Of a stretch of 64,000 bases of DNA, positions 1-7,616 are shown in pieces. A program made the translations under genes and the position numbers. Positions within the stretch are counted from its first letter, which is position 1, and each line of letters begins with the position of its first letter. The DNA is from Williamsia sp. 1138. GTDB lineage: Bacteria; Actinomycetota; Actinomycetes; Mycobacteriales; Mycobacteriaceae. The notes beneath the pieces were generated by a model. That model saw only the letters and a program-made list of their open reading frames with translations. It was not told the origin of the DNA and did no database searches. The stretch is from positions 62,001 through 126,000 of the forward strand of contig NZ_MJEJ02000048.1 in the NCBI RefSeq assembly GCF_002095435.2. The letters run 5' to 3'.

Positions 1-523
1 CCATCGGGTGCGCGGCACCATTGGCGAAAGCGCGTTCGGACACCGCGGCGAGTGCGTGTTCATCGAGGCCGTGCTCGTGAAAGTACCGTCGTGTCTTCAT
101 CGCGAAGTACTGGGTGGTGACCATCATGCCGGTGCGGGCGTACCACTGGCCGAGGCCGTAGGCCGCCGGGTCGGAACCGAACGCACCGCGCGGATGCTTG
201 TCGAAACCCACGACCGCCACCACGTCGGCGCGGCGCGCGGTCAGCATGTCGGCAGCGGTCGACAGGGCGACTCCACCTGTGGCGCAACCGTTCTTGACCG
301 TGGTGAACGGAACTCCGGTCAGGCCCAGGCGCGACACCAGCGAGTCCGGTTTGCCGGACACGTTGCTGCCACCGACCGCGGCATCCACATCGGACCAGCT
401 GATACCTGCATCCGCGAGGGCCGCACGCAGCGCGTGCTCGCCCATGTCCATACCGGTGACACCGTCGTGCCGCCCGAAGGCGTGCATACCCGCGCCAACG
501 ATGTAGATGTCCTCTTTGCTCAC
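1..523 (-). CDS. Thiolase / acetyl-CoA acetyltransferase-like protein, N-terminal part (gene runs off the window)
   Basis: The first 174 residues of a thiolase-fold protein are visible; the gene continues beyond base 1. The GTG start overlaps the stop of the upstream DUF35 gene by four bases (GTGA), which fixes the start and shows translational coupling. The opening (IYIVGAGMHAFGRH) and the NGCATGGVAL stretch, which holds the nucleophilic Cys of the SCP-x/thiolase-like family, support the call. Members of this family that sit beside DUF35 proteins cleave or condense acyl-CoA. In this cluster it is probably the chain-shortening step after the 2-oxoacid dehydrogenase and hydratase. The C-terminal catalytic His and Cys lie outside the window, so activity cannot be judged. 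Confidence 0.8.
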   Translation of the reverse strand, partial: MSKEDIYIVGAGMHAFGRHDGVTGMDMGEHALRAALADAGISWSDVDAAVGGSNVSGKPDSLVSRLGLTGVPFTTVKNGCATGGVALSTAADMLTARRADVVAVVGFDKHPRGAFGSDPAAYGLGQWYARTGMMVTTQYFAMKTRRYFHEHGLDEHALAAVSERAFANGAAHPM

Positions 524-921
524 GACGACACCCTCTCGGACGGGACCTTCGCGAAAGCAAAGGTGAACTCGGCATCACTGACGTCGAGCAGACACAGCTC
601 GACCTGATCGCCGATGGCGACCTCACCGACGATCCTGGATTCGACCAGCACCGAACCGAGGTCGACGTAGCCGACGACGAACGGTTCGAAACCGGATGCA
701 GGCGCCTCGAACGGCGGCTTCGGCGCGAACGATTGCCGTGTCCAGGTCCAGACCGTGCCACGCCCTGGCAACGCCTGTCGTACGACGTCGACCCCGGCGC
801 AGCCCGGACACCGATTCGCGGCCGGGAACACCACGACATCGCATTCTGCACAGCCACTTCCGGCCAGCAGCGGCGGATCGAGCTGGGCGAACAGGGTTGC
901 GTCGATGGCGACCGAATCCAT
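520..921 (-). CDS. DUF35 OB-fold / zinc-ribbon acyl-CoA-associated protein
   Basis: A 133-residue protein. Its N-terminal rubredoxin-like zinc ribbon has Cys pairs CAEC (about residues 24-27) and CPGC (about 38-41), followed by an OB-fold (FVVGYVDL, VGEVAIGDQVEL). This is the DUF35 family, whose members bind acyl-CoA and pair with thiolases, thiolase-like aldolases or hydratases. It overlaps the downstream thiolase by four bases and follows the E2 gene start side by seven bases, so it belongs to the E1-E2-DUF35-thiolase transcript. Expected role: a stoichiometric partner of the thiolase, with no activity of its own. Confidence 0.85.
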   Translation of the reverse strand: MDSVAIDATLFAQLDPPLLAGSGCAECDVVVFPAANRCPGCAGVDVVRQALPGRGTVWTWTRQSFAPKPPFEAPASGFEPFVVGYVDLGSVLVESRIVGEVAIGDQVELCLLDVSDAEFTFAFAKVPSERVSS

Positions 922-928
922 GGCGTAC

Positions 929-2344
929 CTACCCGGCCAGCAGGCTCAGCGGTCGCGACAGCACGGCGCTGAGGGTGCGCAGGAACTCCGCGGCGGGAGC
1001 CCCGTCGACGGCCCGGTGATCGAAGGTCAGGCTCAACGTCAAGACCTGGGTCTTGACGGGAGTCTCGCCCTCCCAGCGGAATCCGTCCTTGACACGGCCG
1101 ACACCGAGGATCGCCACGTTGCCCGGATTGATAACAGGCGTGAAGAAGTCGACACCATAGGCACCGAGGGTGCTGACGGAGAACGTCGCACCTTCCATGT
1201 CTGCCATCGCGAGCTTGCCCGTTCGTGCGGCCGCTGCGAGTGCGCCGGTACGACCGGCGATCTCGCCCACCGACAGTGCATCTGCGCCCTTGACGACCGG
1301 GACGATGAGTCCACCTTCCACCGCCACCGCGACACCGAGGTTGATCTCGGAGAACAAGGTGATCTTGTCGTCGGCGATACCCGCGTTCAGCAACGGATGC
1401 TGCTGCAACGCAACGGCAACCGCTTTCATGATGAAGTCGTTCAGACTCGGCGCCTTCGCACCGGTCTCACCGGCTTCCGCCTTGAGCTGTGCACGCGCTG
1501 CGACCAGGGCGGTCACGTCCGCCTCGTAGCCGTGGGTCAACTGCGCCATCGTCTGCAGACTGTCGACCATGTTGCGGGCGATCGCTCCCCGCATGCCGGA
1601 CAACGGGATGACCTCGCCCGGTTGCGGTCCGGACACAGGTGCCGGTTGTGCAGTGGCTGCGGACGGTGCGGAAGCCGCCGACGATCCGGCGGCCTTCTCG
1701 ACGTCGGCCTTGGTGACCCGGCCACCGATACCGGTGCCCACGAGCGCAGTGAGATCGACTCCCAATTCGGCGGCACGCCGCCGGACCAGGGGTCCGACGA
1801 ACTGGCCTGCTGACTCGCCTGCAGGTTCGGACGCAGCAGCAGCGATCGATGCGGCGGCAGCGGGCTGTGGTGCAGCGGCCAAGAACTCTTCGACATCCTC
1901 GGACACGATGCGCCCACCGGGTCCGGTACCGCGCACAGCGGTGAGATCGACGTTGGCTTCGGCTGCGACGCGTCGGGCGTTCGGCGACGATTTGAGCCGG
2001 GTTCCGTCCCCGGTCGCGGCCGCAGGGGTGGCGGCACTGGCAGCCGGCGCCTCGGGAGCAGCGAGTTCCTCGGCCGCCACCGGCGCGGCTCCATCCGGCG
2101 CTTGTTCACCCTCACCGAGTAACCAGCCGATGACCGCGCCGACCGGCAGTACGTCGCCGGCCTTTGCGTTCGTGGCGAGGAACCCTTCGGCCTCGGCCTC
2201 CACGTCGACCTCGACCTTGTCGGTCTCGAGGCGCAGGAGGACGTCACCCATACCGATGCGCTGTCCCGGGGTGGCCAGCCACTCGCCGATCACCCCTTCT
2301 TGCATCGTGAGGCCGAGTTTCGGCAGCACGATCTGCTGTGCCAC
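929..2344 (-). CDS. Dihydrolipoamide acyltransferase, E2 of a 2-oxoacid dehydrogenase complex
   Basis: A 471-residue E2 with a GTG start. Residues 1-78 are a lipoyl domain with the lipoylated Lys in ETDKVEV (K43). Two separate peripheral-subunit-binding domains follow, about 118-157 and 184-219, joined by Ala/Pro linkers. The C-terminal catalytic domain ends with the HxxxDG motif (HRAVDG, about 443-448). It transfers the acyl group made by E1 to CoA. Two E1/E3-binding domains are unusual; most E2s have one. It lies three bases downstream of E1-beta and uses the E3 encoded at 16882-18273. Pyruvate, acetoin or a branched 2-oxoacid are all possible substrates; sequence alone does not decide. Confidence 0.9.
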   Translation of the reverse strand: MAQQIVLPKLGLTMQEGVIGEWLATPGQRIGMGDVLLRLETDKVEVDVEAEAEGFLATNAKAGDVLPVGAVIGWLLGEGEQAPDGAAPVAAEELAAPEAPAASAATPAAATGDGTRLKSSPNARRVAAEANVDLTAVRGTGPGGRIVSEDVEEFLAAAPQPAAAASIAAAASEPAGESAGQFVGPLVRRRAAELGVDLTALVGTGIGGRVTKADVEKAAGSSAASAPSAATAQPAPVSGPQPGEVIPLSGMRGAIARNMVDSLQTMAQLTHGYEADVTALVAARAQLKAEAGETGAKAPSLNDFIMKAVAVALQQHPLLNAGIADDKITLFSEINLGVAVAVEGGLIVPVVKGADALSVGEIAGRTGALAAAARTGKLAMADMEGATFSVSTLGAYGVDFFTPVINPGNVAILGVGRVKDGFRWEGETPVKTQVLTLSLTFDHRAVDGAPAAEFLRTLSAVLSRPLSLLAG

Positions 2345-2347
2345 GAC

Positions 2348-3373
2348 TCAGCCCCTTTCGAGCAGACGCCGCGCTCCGGCGACGATTCGGTCGGCGTCGG
2401 GCACGTAGGCCTTCTCCAGCGGCGTGCTGAACGGGACCGGGGTGAACGGCGCGCCGATACGCAGGACCGGGGCATCGAGGTAGTCGAACGCCTCCTCCTG
2501 GATCTGCGCGGCCACCTCGGCGCCGATACCGCCGAAGGTCACGGCCTCGTGGACCACGAGGATGCGATTGGTCTTCGACGCCGACTTCACGATGGTCGCG
2601 GTGTCGAGCGGCTGGACCGACCGCGGGTCGACGACCTCCACCGATACGCCGGATTCGGCCAGGATATCCGCGGCCTTGAGCGCTTCGACGACCATGCGAC
2701 CGAAGGCCACGATGGTGACGTCATCGCCCTCGCGCGGAACTGCCGCCTGTCCGAGCGGGATCTCGTAGACCTCTTCGGGTACCTCACCGCGGGCGCCGAG
2801 CAGCACCTTGTTCAGCATGAAGACGACCGGGTTGTCATCGCGCACTGCCGAGACCATCAGCCCCTTGGCGTCGTATGCGTTGGACGGCATCACGACCTTG
2901 AGTCCGGGCGTGTGCGCCAGCCAGGTCTCCAGGCTCTGCGAGTGCTGAGCACCCGCGCTCACGCCGGCGCCGTAGGCAACGGCGATGACCATCGGAACCT
3001 TGACCTCGCCGCCATACATGAACTTCATCTTGGCGGCCTGGTTCACCACCTGGTCGAGCGCGACCGCCAGGAAGTCCATGAACATGATGTCGACGATCGG
3101 GCGCAGTCCGCGCGCGGCGGCTCCAACTCCGAGGCCGATCAGGCCCATCTCGGCGATCGGGGTGTCGACCATCCGGCGCGGACCGAACTCTTCGAGAAGT
3201 CCGTCGTACATGTGGAAGACCCCGCCGTATCCGGCGACGTCCTCTCCGATGACGAAGACGTCTTCGTTCTCCCGCATGGTCTGCGCGACGGCCTCGTTGT
3301 ACGCCTTGACGTACGTGGTGACCCGGGCCGTGGCGGCCTCCGCGGGTGCGGTCAATTCTGTTGCAGTAGACAT
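2348..3373 (-). CDS. 2-oxoacid dehydrogenase E1 component, beta subunit
   Basis: A 341-residue transketolase-type beta subunit (pyrimidine-binding and C-terminal domains). Diagnostic stretches are the early NEDVFVIGEDVAGYGG, PIAEMGLIGLGVGAA, and a long C-terminal region ending in VPDADRIVAGARRLL. The start is placed at ATG 3373 (MSTATEL), because an AAAGG ribosome site precedes it; the frame is open further upstream but that part translates as Ser/Arg-rich out-of-frame sequence of the alpha gene. Together with the alpha subunit 22 bases upstream it forms the thiamine-diphosphate decarboxylase that feeds the adjacent E2. Confidence 0.92.
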   Translation of the reverse strand: MSTATELTAPAEAATARVTTYVKAYNEAVAQTMRENEDVFVIGEDVAGYGGVFHMYDGLLEEFGPRRMVDTPIAEMGLIGLGVGAAARGLRPIVDIMFMDFLAVALDQVVNQAAKMKFMYGGEVKVPMVIAVAYGAGVSAGAQHSQSLETWLAHTPGLKVVMPSNAYDAKGLMVSAVRDDNPVVFMLNKVLLGARGEVPEEVYEIPLGQAAVPREGDDVTIVAFGRMVVEALKAADILAESGVSVEVVDPRSVQPLDTATIVKSASKTNRILVVHEAVTFGGIGAEVAAQIQEEAFDYLDAPVLRIGAPFTPVPFSTPLEKAYVPDADRIVAGARRLLERG

Positions 3374-3395
3374 TGGTTCAGCCTTTTCTAAAGGT

Positions 3396-4427
3396 TCAGT
3401 CGCTGTAGACGTTGAGGGCGAAATCGGCCAGGTCGGGGAACGGGCTGTTCTCCGCGAAAGCGACGGATTCGGCGATGTCGGCATCGACCTCGGCCCAGAT
3501 GTTCGCGAACTCACCTTCGGTCACGAGGCCCTCGGACACCGCCCGCGCCTCGAGTAACTTGATGGCGTCCCGCTCTTTCCACGCCTCGACCTCTTCCTGG
3601 GTGCGGTAGGTCTTGCGCAGACCCTTGACACCCTGGTGGTCGTAGTAGCGGTAGGTCTTGGCCTCGACGAGGGTCGGGCCGCCGCCGTTCCGGGCGCGCT
3701 CGACGGCACGGCCCACCGCGGCGCGTACCGCGATGGCGTCCATGCCGTCGCAGATCTCGCTCGGGAAGCCGTACGCCGGCGCACGATCGGCCACGTTCTC
3801 GAGCTTCATGTGGTCGCGCAGCGCCGTGAACTCGGCATATCCGTTGTTCTCGCAGACGAAGACGACCGGGAGGTTCAGGATGCCTGCCATGTTCGCGGCC
3901 TCGTGGAACGCGCCGATGTTGCTGGCGCCGTCACCGAAGAACGGGATGGCAACGGTGTCCTCACCCCGGTACTTCGCGGCGAAGGCTGCTCCGACTGCGA
4001 TCGGGATACCGCCGCCGACAATGCCATTGGCGCCGAGCATGCCGATGGAGAGGTCATTGATGTGCATCGAACCGCCGCGGCCCTTGCAGTAGCCGTCGAC
4101 ACGACCGAAGAGCTCGGCGAACATCTGTCGGAACTGGGCGCCCTTCGCCACGGCGTGACCGTGTCCGCGGTGGGTCGACGAGATCTGATCGGTGTCGCGC
4201 AGGTTGCTCATCGCGCCCGCCGCCACAGCTTCTTGACCGACGTACAGGTGAAGGAATCCCGGCAGCTTGCCGCCTTCCATCAGGCGACCGGCCTCTGTTT
4301 CGAACTGGCGGATCCGGACCATACGCCGGTGGAGGTCCAGGACCACCTCACGGCTGGGTGTCGGGTCATTCGATCCGACGGGCTCGATGGCCTCACGGGT
4401 TGCGTTTGTCGCGGTCGAAGTCACCAC
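3396..4427 (-). CDS. 2-oxoacid dehydrogenase E1 component, alpha subunit
   Basis: A 343-residue thiamine-diphosphate-binding alpha subunit. The cofactor motif runs from GDGASNIGAFHE to CENNGY (about residues 165-197), and HRGHGHAVAKG and YRYYDHQG are typical of the pyruvate/acetoin/branched-chain E1-alpha family. The start is chosen at GTG 4427 (a second GTG follows at 4424) because AGAAGAGG at 4433-4440 is a well-placed ribosome site; the upstream extension is basic and promoter-like. This is the first gene of the E1-E2-DUF35-thiolase unit, divergent from the acyl-CoA synthetase across a palindromic control region. Confidence 0.92.
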   Translation of the reverse strand: MVTSTATNATREAIEPVGSNDPTPSREVVLDLHRRMVRIRQFETEAGRLMEGGKLPGFLHLYVGQEAVAAGAMSNLRDTDQISSTHRGHGHAVAKGAQFRQMFAELFGRVDGYCKGRGGSMHINDLSIGMLGANGIVGGGIPIAVGAAFAAKYRGEDTVAIPFFGDGASNIGAFHEAANMAGILNLPVVFVCENNGYAEFTALRDHMKLENVADRAPAYGFPSEICDGMDAIAVRAAVGRAVERARNGGGPTLVEAKTYRYYDHQGVKGLRKTYRTQEEVEAWKERDAIKLLEARAVSEGLVTEGEFANIWAEVDADIAESVAFAENSPFPDLADFALNVYSD

Positions 4428-4494
4428 GAGCACCTCTTCTCTGGTTTCAGCAACAATGCAGCGACGACGTTCGGGCTGACTTTGTTTACGTCTT

Positions 4495-4518
4495 CTACAG
4501 TATGGACCACAACTGTAG
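4495..4518. promoter_or_regulatory. 24-bp inverted repeat CTACAGT-N10-ACTGTAG, candidate operator
   Basis: Perfect seven-base arms at 4495-4501 and 4512-4518 are separated by ten bases, in the divergent promoter region between E1-alpha and the acyl-CoA synthetase. The same ACTGTAG half-site occurs in the promoters at 15234-15240 and, inverted, at 22349-22355. The form fits a dimeric repressor, for example one of the two TetR proteins of the island. This is inference; no binding is shown by the sequence. Confidence 0.5.
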
Positions 4519-4543
4519 CCCAATGTAAGTAGAATCACTATAA

Positions 4544-4587
4544 AGTTACTAAGGTCTGTGGTCAGGCTGCTTCTTACTTGACTTGGT
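4544..4587. promoter_or_regulatory. Shared promoter elements: AGTTACT, GTCTGTGGTCAG and TTACTTGACTTGG
   Basis: AGTTACT (4544-4550) is followed by GTCTGTGGTCAG (4554-4565). The same pair recurs at 15250-15269 upstream of an SDR gene, with the spacing shortened by two bases. TTACTTG (4574-4580) overlaps TTGACTTGGT (4578-4587), whose TTGACT could be a -35 element for the acyl-CoA synthetase. TTGACTTGGT recurs inverted at 19779-19788 ahead of the third phosphatase gene. Repetition across separate promoters of one island suggests a common regulator or promoter architecture. Confidence 0.45.
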
Positions 4588-4642
4588 GTCCAGTAAATCG
4601 CACGATAGGCCCGGACGTGGACCGTTTGAAGGAGAAAAGTCG

Positions 4643-6190
4643 ATGCTCGACCGAATCAGAGATCGGGCGGTGTCCGATCCCAGCGGGATTGCACTGATCG
4701 ACGACAACAGCTGGCTGACGTGGGCCGAGGCCGCGGACGCTCTCGATGCGCTCGGCGCACACCTCATCGCACTGGCACCCGACCCCGACGAGCGGGTCGC
4801 GGTGATCGGTGAGAACAGCATGGAAACACTGCTCACCCATGCCGCAGCAATCGGTCGCGGCGTCGGGACGGTCGCTGTGTCGCGGCAGCTCAAACCCGAC
4901 GAAATGGCTGATCAGCTGCTCGATTCCGGAGCTGTCGCCGTGGTGACGGGCCCTCTGGGTCTGGCGTCTTCCATCGCAGCAGCGCAGAAGACCGGCCTGC
5001 GGGCGGTGATCGTCCACAACACCGAGGCAGGCGACAGGAACGTCCCTTGGCAGCAGGTCGTTGCCCCCGCCGCCCCTGCGGCCGCGCCTGTAGACCCGGC
5101 TGATCGGCCCGCCCGTCCCCCGCTGGTCTACACCTCCGGAACCACCGGTCGAGCCCGCGGCACGCAGGTGCGCTGGTTGCCCGCTCCTGTGGACTCGGCA
5201 CAGGAGTATGCCGATGCGGTCGCCGCCCGGTCCGGATACCCGGCAGGCGTCCACCTCGTCGTCGGCCCCTTGCAGCACAACGGCCCACTCACCGCGATCA
5301 GGCACCTGCTGTCGGGTCATCCCGTGGTCGTCATGGGCCGGTTCGACGCCGAACGCGCGTTGTCCCTGATCGAAACCCATCGGGTCACCTCCACCCTGAT
5401 GGTTCCGACCCACTTCCAGCGTCTACTGGCGCTGCCCGCGGAGACCCGTGCCAAGTACGACGTGACGAGTCTCGAATGGGTTGCCCACACGGGCTCCGCA
5501 TGTCCTGCCGACGTCAAGCGCGCGATGATCGACTGGTTCGGCCCGATCCTCGTCGAGTCGTACGGCGGTAGCGAGATCGGTTCGGTCTGCCGGATCGATT
5601 CCGTCGAATGGCTGGCGCACCCCCGGTCGGTCGGTCGGGCAACCGCACCGTTCGAGGCGGTGGTCGTCGGCTCAGACGGGACCGAACTGGGCCGCGGAGA
5701 GGTGGGGGTTCTCGGATTCCGCACGCCACCAGAGCGCAGCGTCGTCTATCACGCGGACCCCGAAAAGACTGCTGCGGCTTACATTTTGCCAGGCGTGGCC
5801 ACTCTCGGCGACGTCGGCTACGTCGACGAGGACGGCTATGTCTTCATCACAGATCGAGTAGCCGACATGGTGGTCTCGGGCGGCGTCAATCTGTATCCGG
5901 CAGAGAGCGAACGAGTTCTGCTGACCCACCCAGCGGTCGCCGAGGTGGCGGTCATCGGGGTTCCTGATGAGGATCTCGGCGAATCCCTGCTCGCTCTGGT
6001 TGTTGCGGAGGCCGATGCACACCTCGACATCGACGAGTTGAAGGCATTCGCCAAAGAGTCCATGGCATCGTACAAGTGCCCCAAGAAGTACGTTGTGGTC
6101 GAAGAATTGACGCGCAATGTGATGGGCAAGCTCGACAAGAAGGCACTGCGGGCTCCGTACTGGAGCACCGATCGCACCATCGGCGGCTAG
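4643..6190 (+). CDS. AMP-forming acyl-CoA synthetase (ANL superfamily)
   Basis: A 515-residue adenylate-forming enzyme that activates a carboxylic acid to its CoA ester through an acyl-AMP. The phosphate loop YTSGTTGRARG is at about 163-173, VESYGGSEIG matches the A5 region, GDVGYVDEDGYVFITDR the A7 region, and the C-terminal GKLDKKAL carries the catalytic Lys (about K496). ATG 4643 is chosen because AAGGAG lies at 4629-4634; the frame is open earlier. It heads a plus-strand unit with two phosphatases. The A3 loop has R-A-R where most members have P-K, a mild departure. Substrate unknown; context suggests an organic acid made by the Rieske/ADH branch. Confidence 0.88.
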   Translation: MLDRIRDRAVSDPSGIALIDDNSWLTWAEAADALDALGAHLIALAPDPDERVAVIGENSMETLLTHAAAIGRGVGTVAVSRQLKPDEMADQLLDSGAVAVVTGPLGLASSIAAAQKTGLRAVIVHNTEAGDRNVPWQQVVAPAAPAAAPVDPADRPARPPLVYTSGTTGRARGTQVRWLPAPVDSAQEYADAVAARSGYPAGVHLVVGPLQHNGPLTAIRHLLSGHPVVVMGRFDAERALSLIETHRVTSTLMVPTHFQRLLALPAETRAKYDVTSLEWVAHTGSACPADVKRAMIDWFGPILVESYGGSEIGSVCRIDSVEWLAHPRSVGRATAPFEAVVVGSDGTELGRGEVGVLGFRTPPERSVVYHADPEKTAAAYILPGVATLGDVGYVDEDGYVFITDRVADMVVSGGVNLYPAESERVLLTHPAVAEVAVIGVPDEDLGESLLALVVAEADAHLDIDELKAFAKESMASYKCPKKYVVVEELTRNVMGKLDKKALRAPYWSTDRTIGG

Positions 6191-6221
6191 AGCTACCGGC
6201 GATTACCCCCGGAAGGTATTC

Positions 6222-6821
6222 ATGATCGAGGTTCTGTTCGTACGGCACGGCCAGCCCGTCTCGCGGGTGCGCAACCCTGCCCTGGCGCCCGAGGGGATCG
6301 CGGATGCCCGCAAGCTCGCCACGTGGCTTCGTCACGAGCAGATCGACGCCATTGTCGCGAGCCCACTGGCCCGTGCCCTCCAGACTGCCGAGACCCTCGC
6401 AGAGGGCATGGGCCGCGGAGTCGACCTCGTGCTCGAAGACCTCCGAGAATGGGACGACGACATAAGCCCTGAGGACTACATGGCTCTCGAGGACATGGCA
6501 CCCGACGACGCTCGGCTGACGGCAGTGCGCGACGGCCGATTCGAGGAATACGTCCCTGACCTGAACCTGCCCAAGTTCCGGGCCCGCGCACGATCGGCGC
6601 TGGATCAGATCTTCGACCGGTACGAATCCGGTCGAGTGGTCGCGGTGGCCCATGGAGGCATCATCAACGCCGCCGTCGCCGATGTACTGGAGATGCCGAA
6701 GACGTTCTGGCACAACCCGGCATACACCTCGGTTGCCCGCGTTCGAAAGTTGGATTCCGGCGTGATCATCGTCGATTCGATCAACGACACCGCACACCTG
6801 CGCGGCACGGTGACGCCATGA
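6222..6821 (+). CDS. Histidine phosphatase family protein (first of a tandem pair)
   Basis: A 199-residue phosphoglycerate-mutase-like phosphatase. RHG at residues 8-10 carries the phospho-accepting His, SPLARALQTAE follows, and the second His is in AHGGIIN (about 145). GGAAGG at 6211-6216 is its ribosome site and its stop overlaps the next start (ATGA). The C-terminal stretch (NPAYTSVAR ... SINDTAHLRG) is shared with the next gene and with the protein at 19068-19775, so the three are one subfamily. Family members remove phosphate from small metabolites or phosphoproteins. Here they may act on a phosphorylated intermediate made by the protein at 13406-15130; that link is inference. Confidence 0.88.
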   Translation: MIEVLFVRHGQPVSRVRNPALAPEGIADARKLATWLRHEQIDAIVASPLARALQTAETLAEGMGRGVDLVLEDLREWDDDISPEDYMALEDMAPDDARLTAVRDGRFEEYVPDLNLPKFRARARSALDQIFDRYESGRVVAVAHGGIINAAVADVLEMPKTFWHNPAYTSVARVRKLDSGVIIVDSINDTAHLRGTVTP

Positions 6822-7444
6822 CACAGGTGGTGGACGCAGGCGCCGTTGTTGCCGACACCCTGGCGAACGCCAGCCGGGTCATCCTGGTCCGCCACGGACT
6901 CCCCGGTGATCTCGGTGTGGCCGACCCCGGACTCGGAGACGAAGGCGTCAGCCAGGCCCGCCGATTGGGCGACTGGTTACGGAATGAACCTGTGGCGCAG
7001 GTCGTCTCCAGCCACTACACGCGAGCCCACGAGACCGCACTGTTCGCGGCCGAGCCCCATGGCCTCGACGTCGTCGTCGACGAGAGACTGCGCGAGTGGG
7101 ACAGCGACCGGACCACCTATTCCACGCCCGAGGCCATCGCCGAGACACCACGCGGAAAGGCCTTCGCCGAGGCCCGGTTCGACGACTTCATCCCCGACTA
7201 CGACAAGGTCGAGCTCGCTGCACGTATGCGCGCCGCGGTACTCGAGGCAGTCGAGCGCGCGCCGGGACAGCTGACGGTTGTCGCTTCTCATGGCGGCGCC
7301 ATCAACACGCTGCTCACCGACATCCTGCAGGCGCCGTCGCCGTTCTTCTTCAATCCCGGCTACACCTCGATGAGTCGCATCGCCGTGATGCGTTCAGGCC
7401 GGTTCGTCATCGAGACTGTGAACGAAACCGCCCACCTGCGCTGA
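6818..7444 (+). CDS. Histidine phosphatase family protein (second of the tandem pair)
   Basis: A 208-residue paralogue of the preceding gene, probably a tandem duplicate. RHG is at 25-27 and the second catalytic His in VASHGGAINT. The C-terminus (NPGYTSMSR ... TVNETAHLR) closely matches its neighbour. It has an extra N-terminal stretch of about 17 residues. Start ATG overlaps the previous stop by four bases, so the two are translationally coupled and could form a heteromer. Substrate unknown. Confidence 0.88.
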   Translation: MTQVVDAGAVVADTLANASRVILVRHGLPGDLGVADPGLGDEGVSQARRLGDWLRNEPVAQVVSSHYTRAHETALFAAEPHGLDVVVDERLREWDSDRTTYSTPEAIAETPRGKAFAEARFDDFIPDYDKVELAARMRAAVLEAVERAPGQLTVVASHGGAINTLLTDILQAPSPFFFNPGYTSMSRIAVMRSGRFVIETVNETAHLR

Positions 7445-7616
7445 CGAGTGACTCCGGTCTACTCACTGCCCGTAGGTGTACCGCAGGTTGGCGTTGATCA
7501 GCGTCCCGATGCGTTTGCGCATGTGTCCAGCCATTAATCACGGGACCTCCAGGGCGTTGAACTGCGACGATCGAGTTCTCGGTGGATTGTCACACCCTTC
7601 TGGCATAGTCGCTCAT

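Noticed and set aside
7463-7534. Short minus-strand frame of 23 codons before the DUF222 gene
   Set aside because: Protein-like reading but too short and without a well-spaced ribosome site for its ATG; kept only as a possible remnant in the findings.
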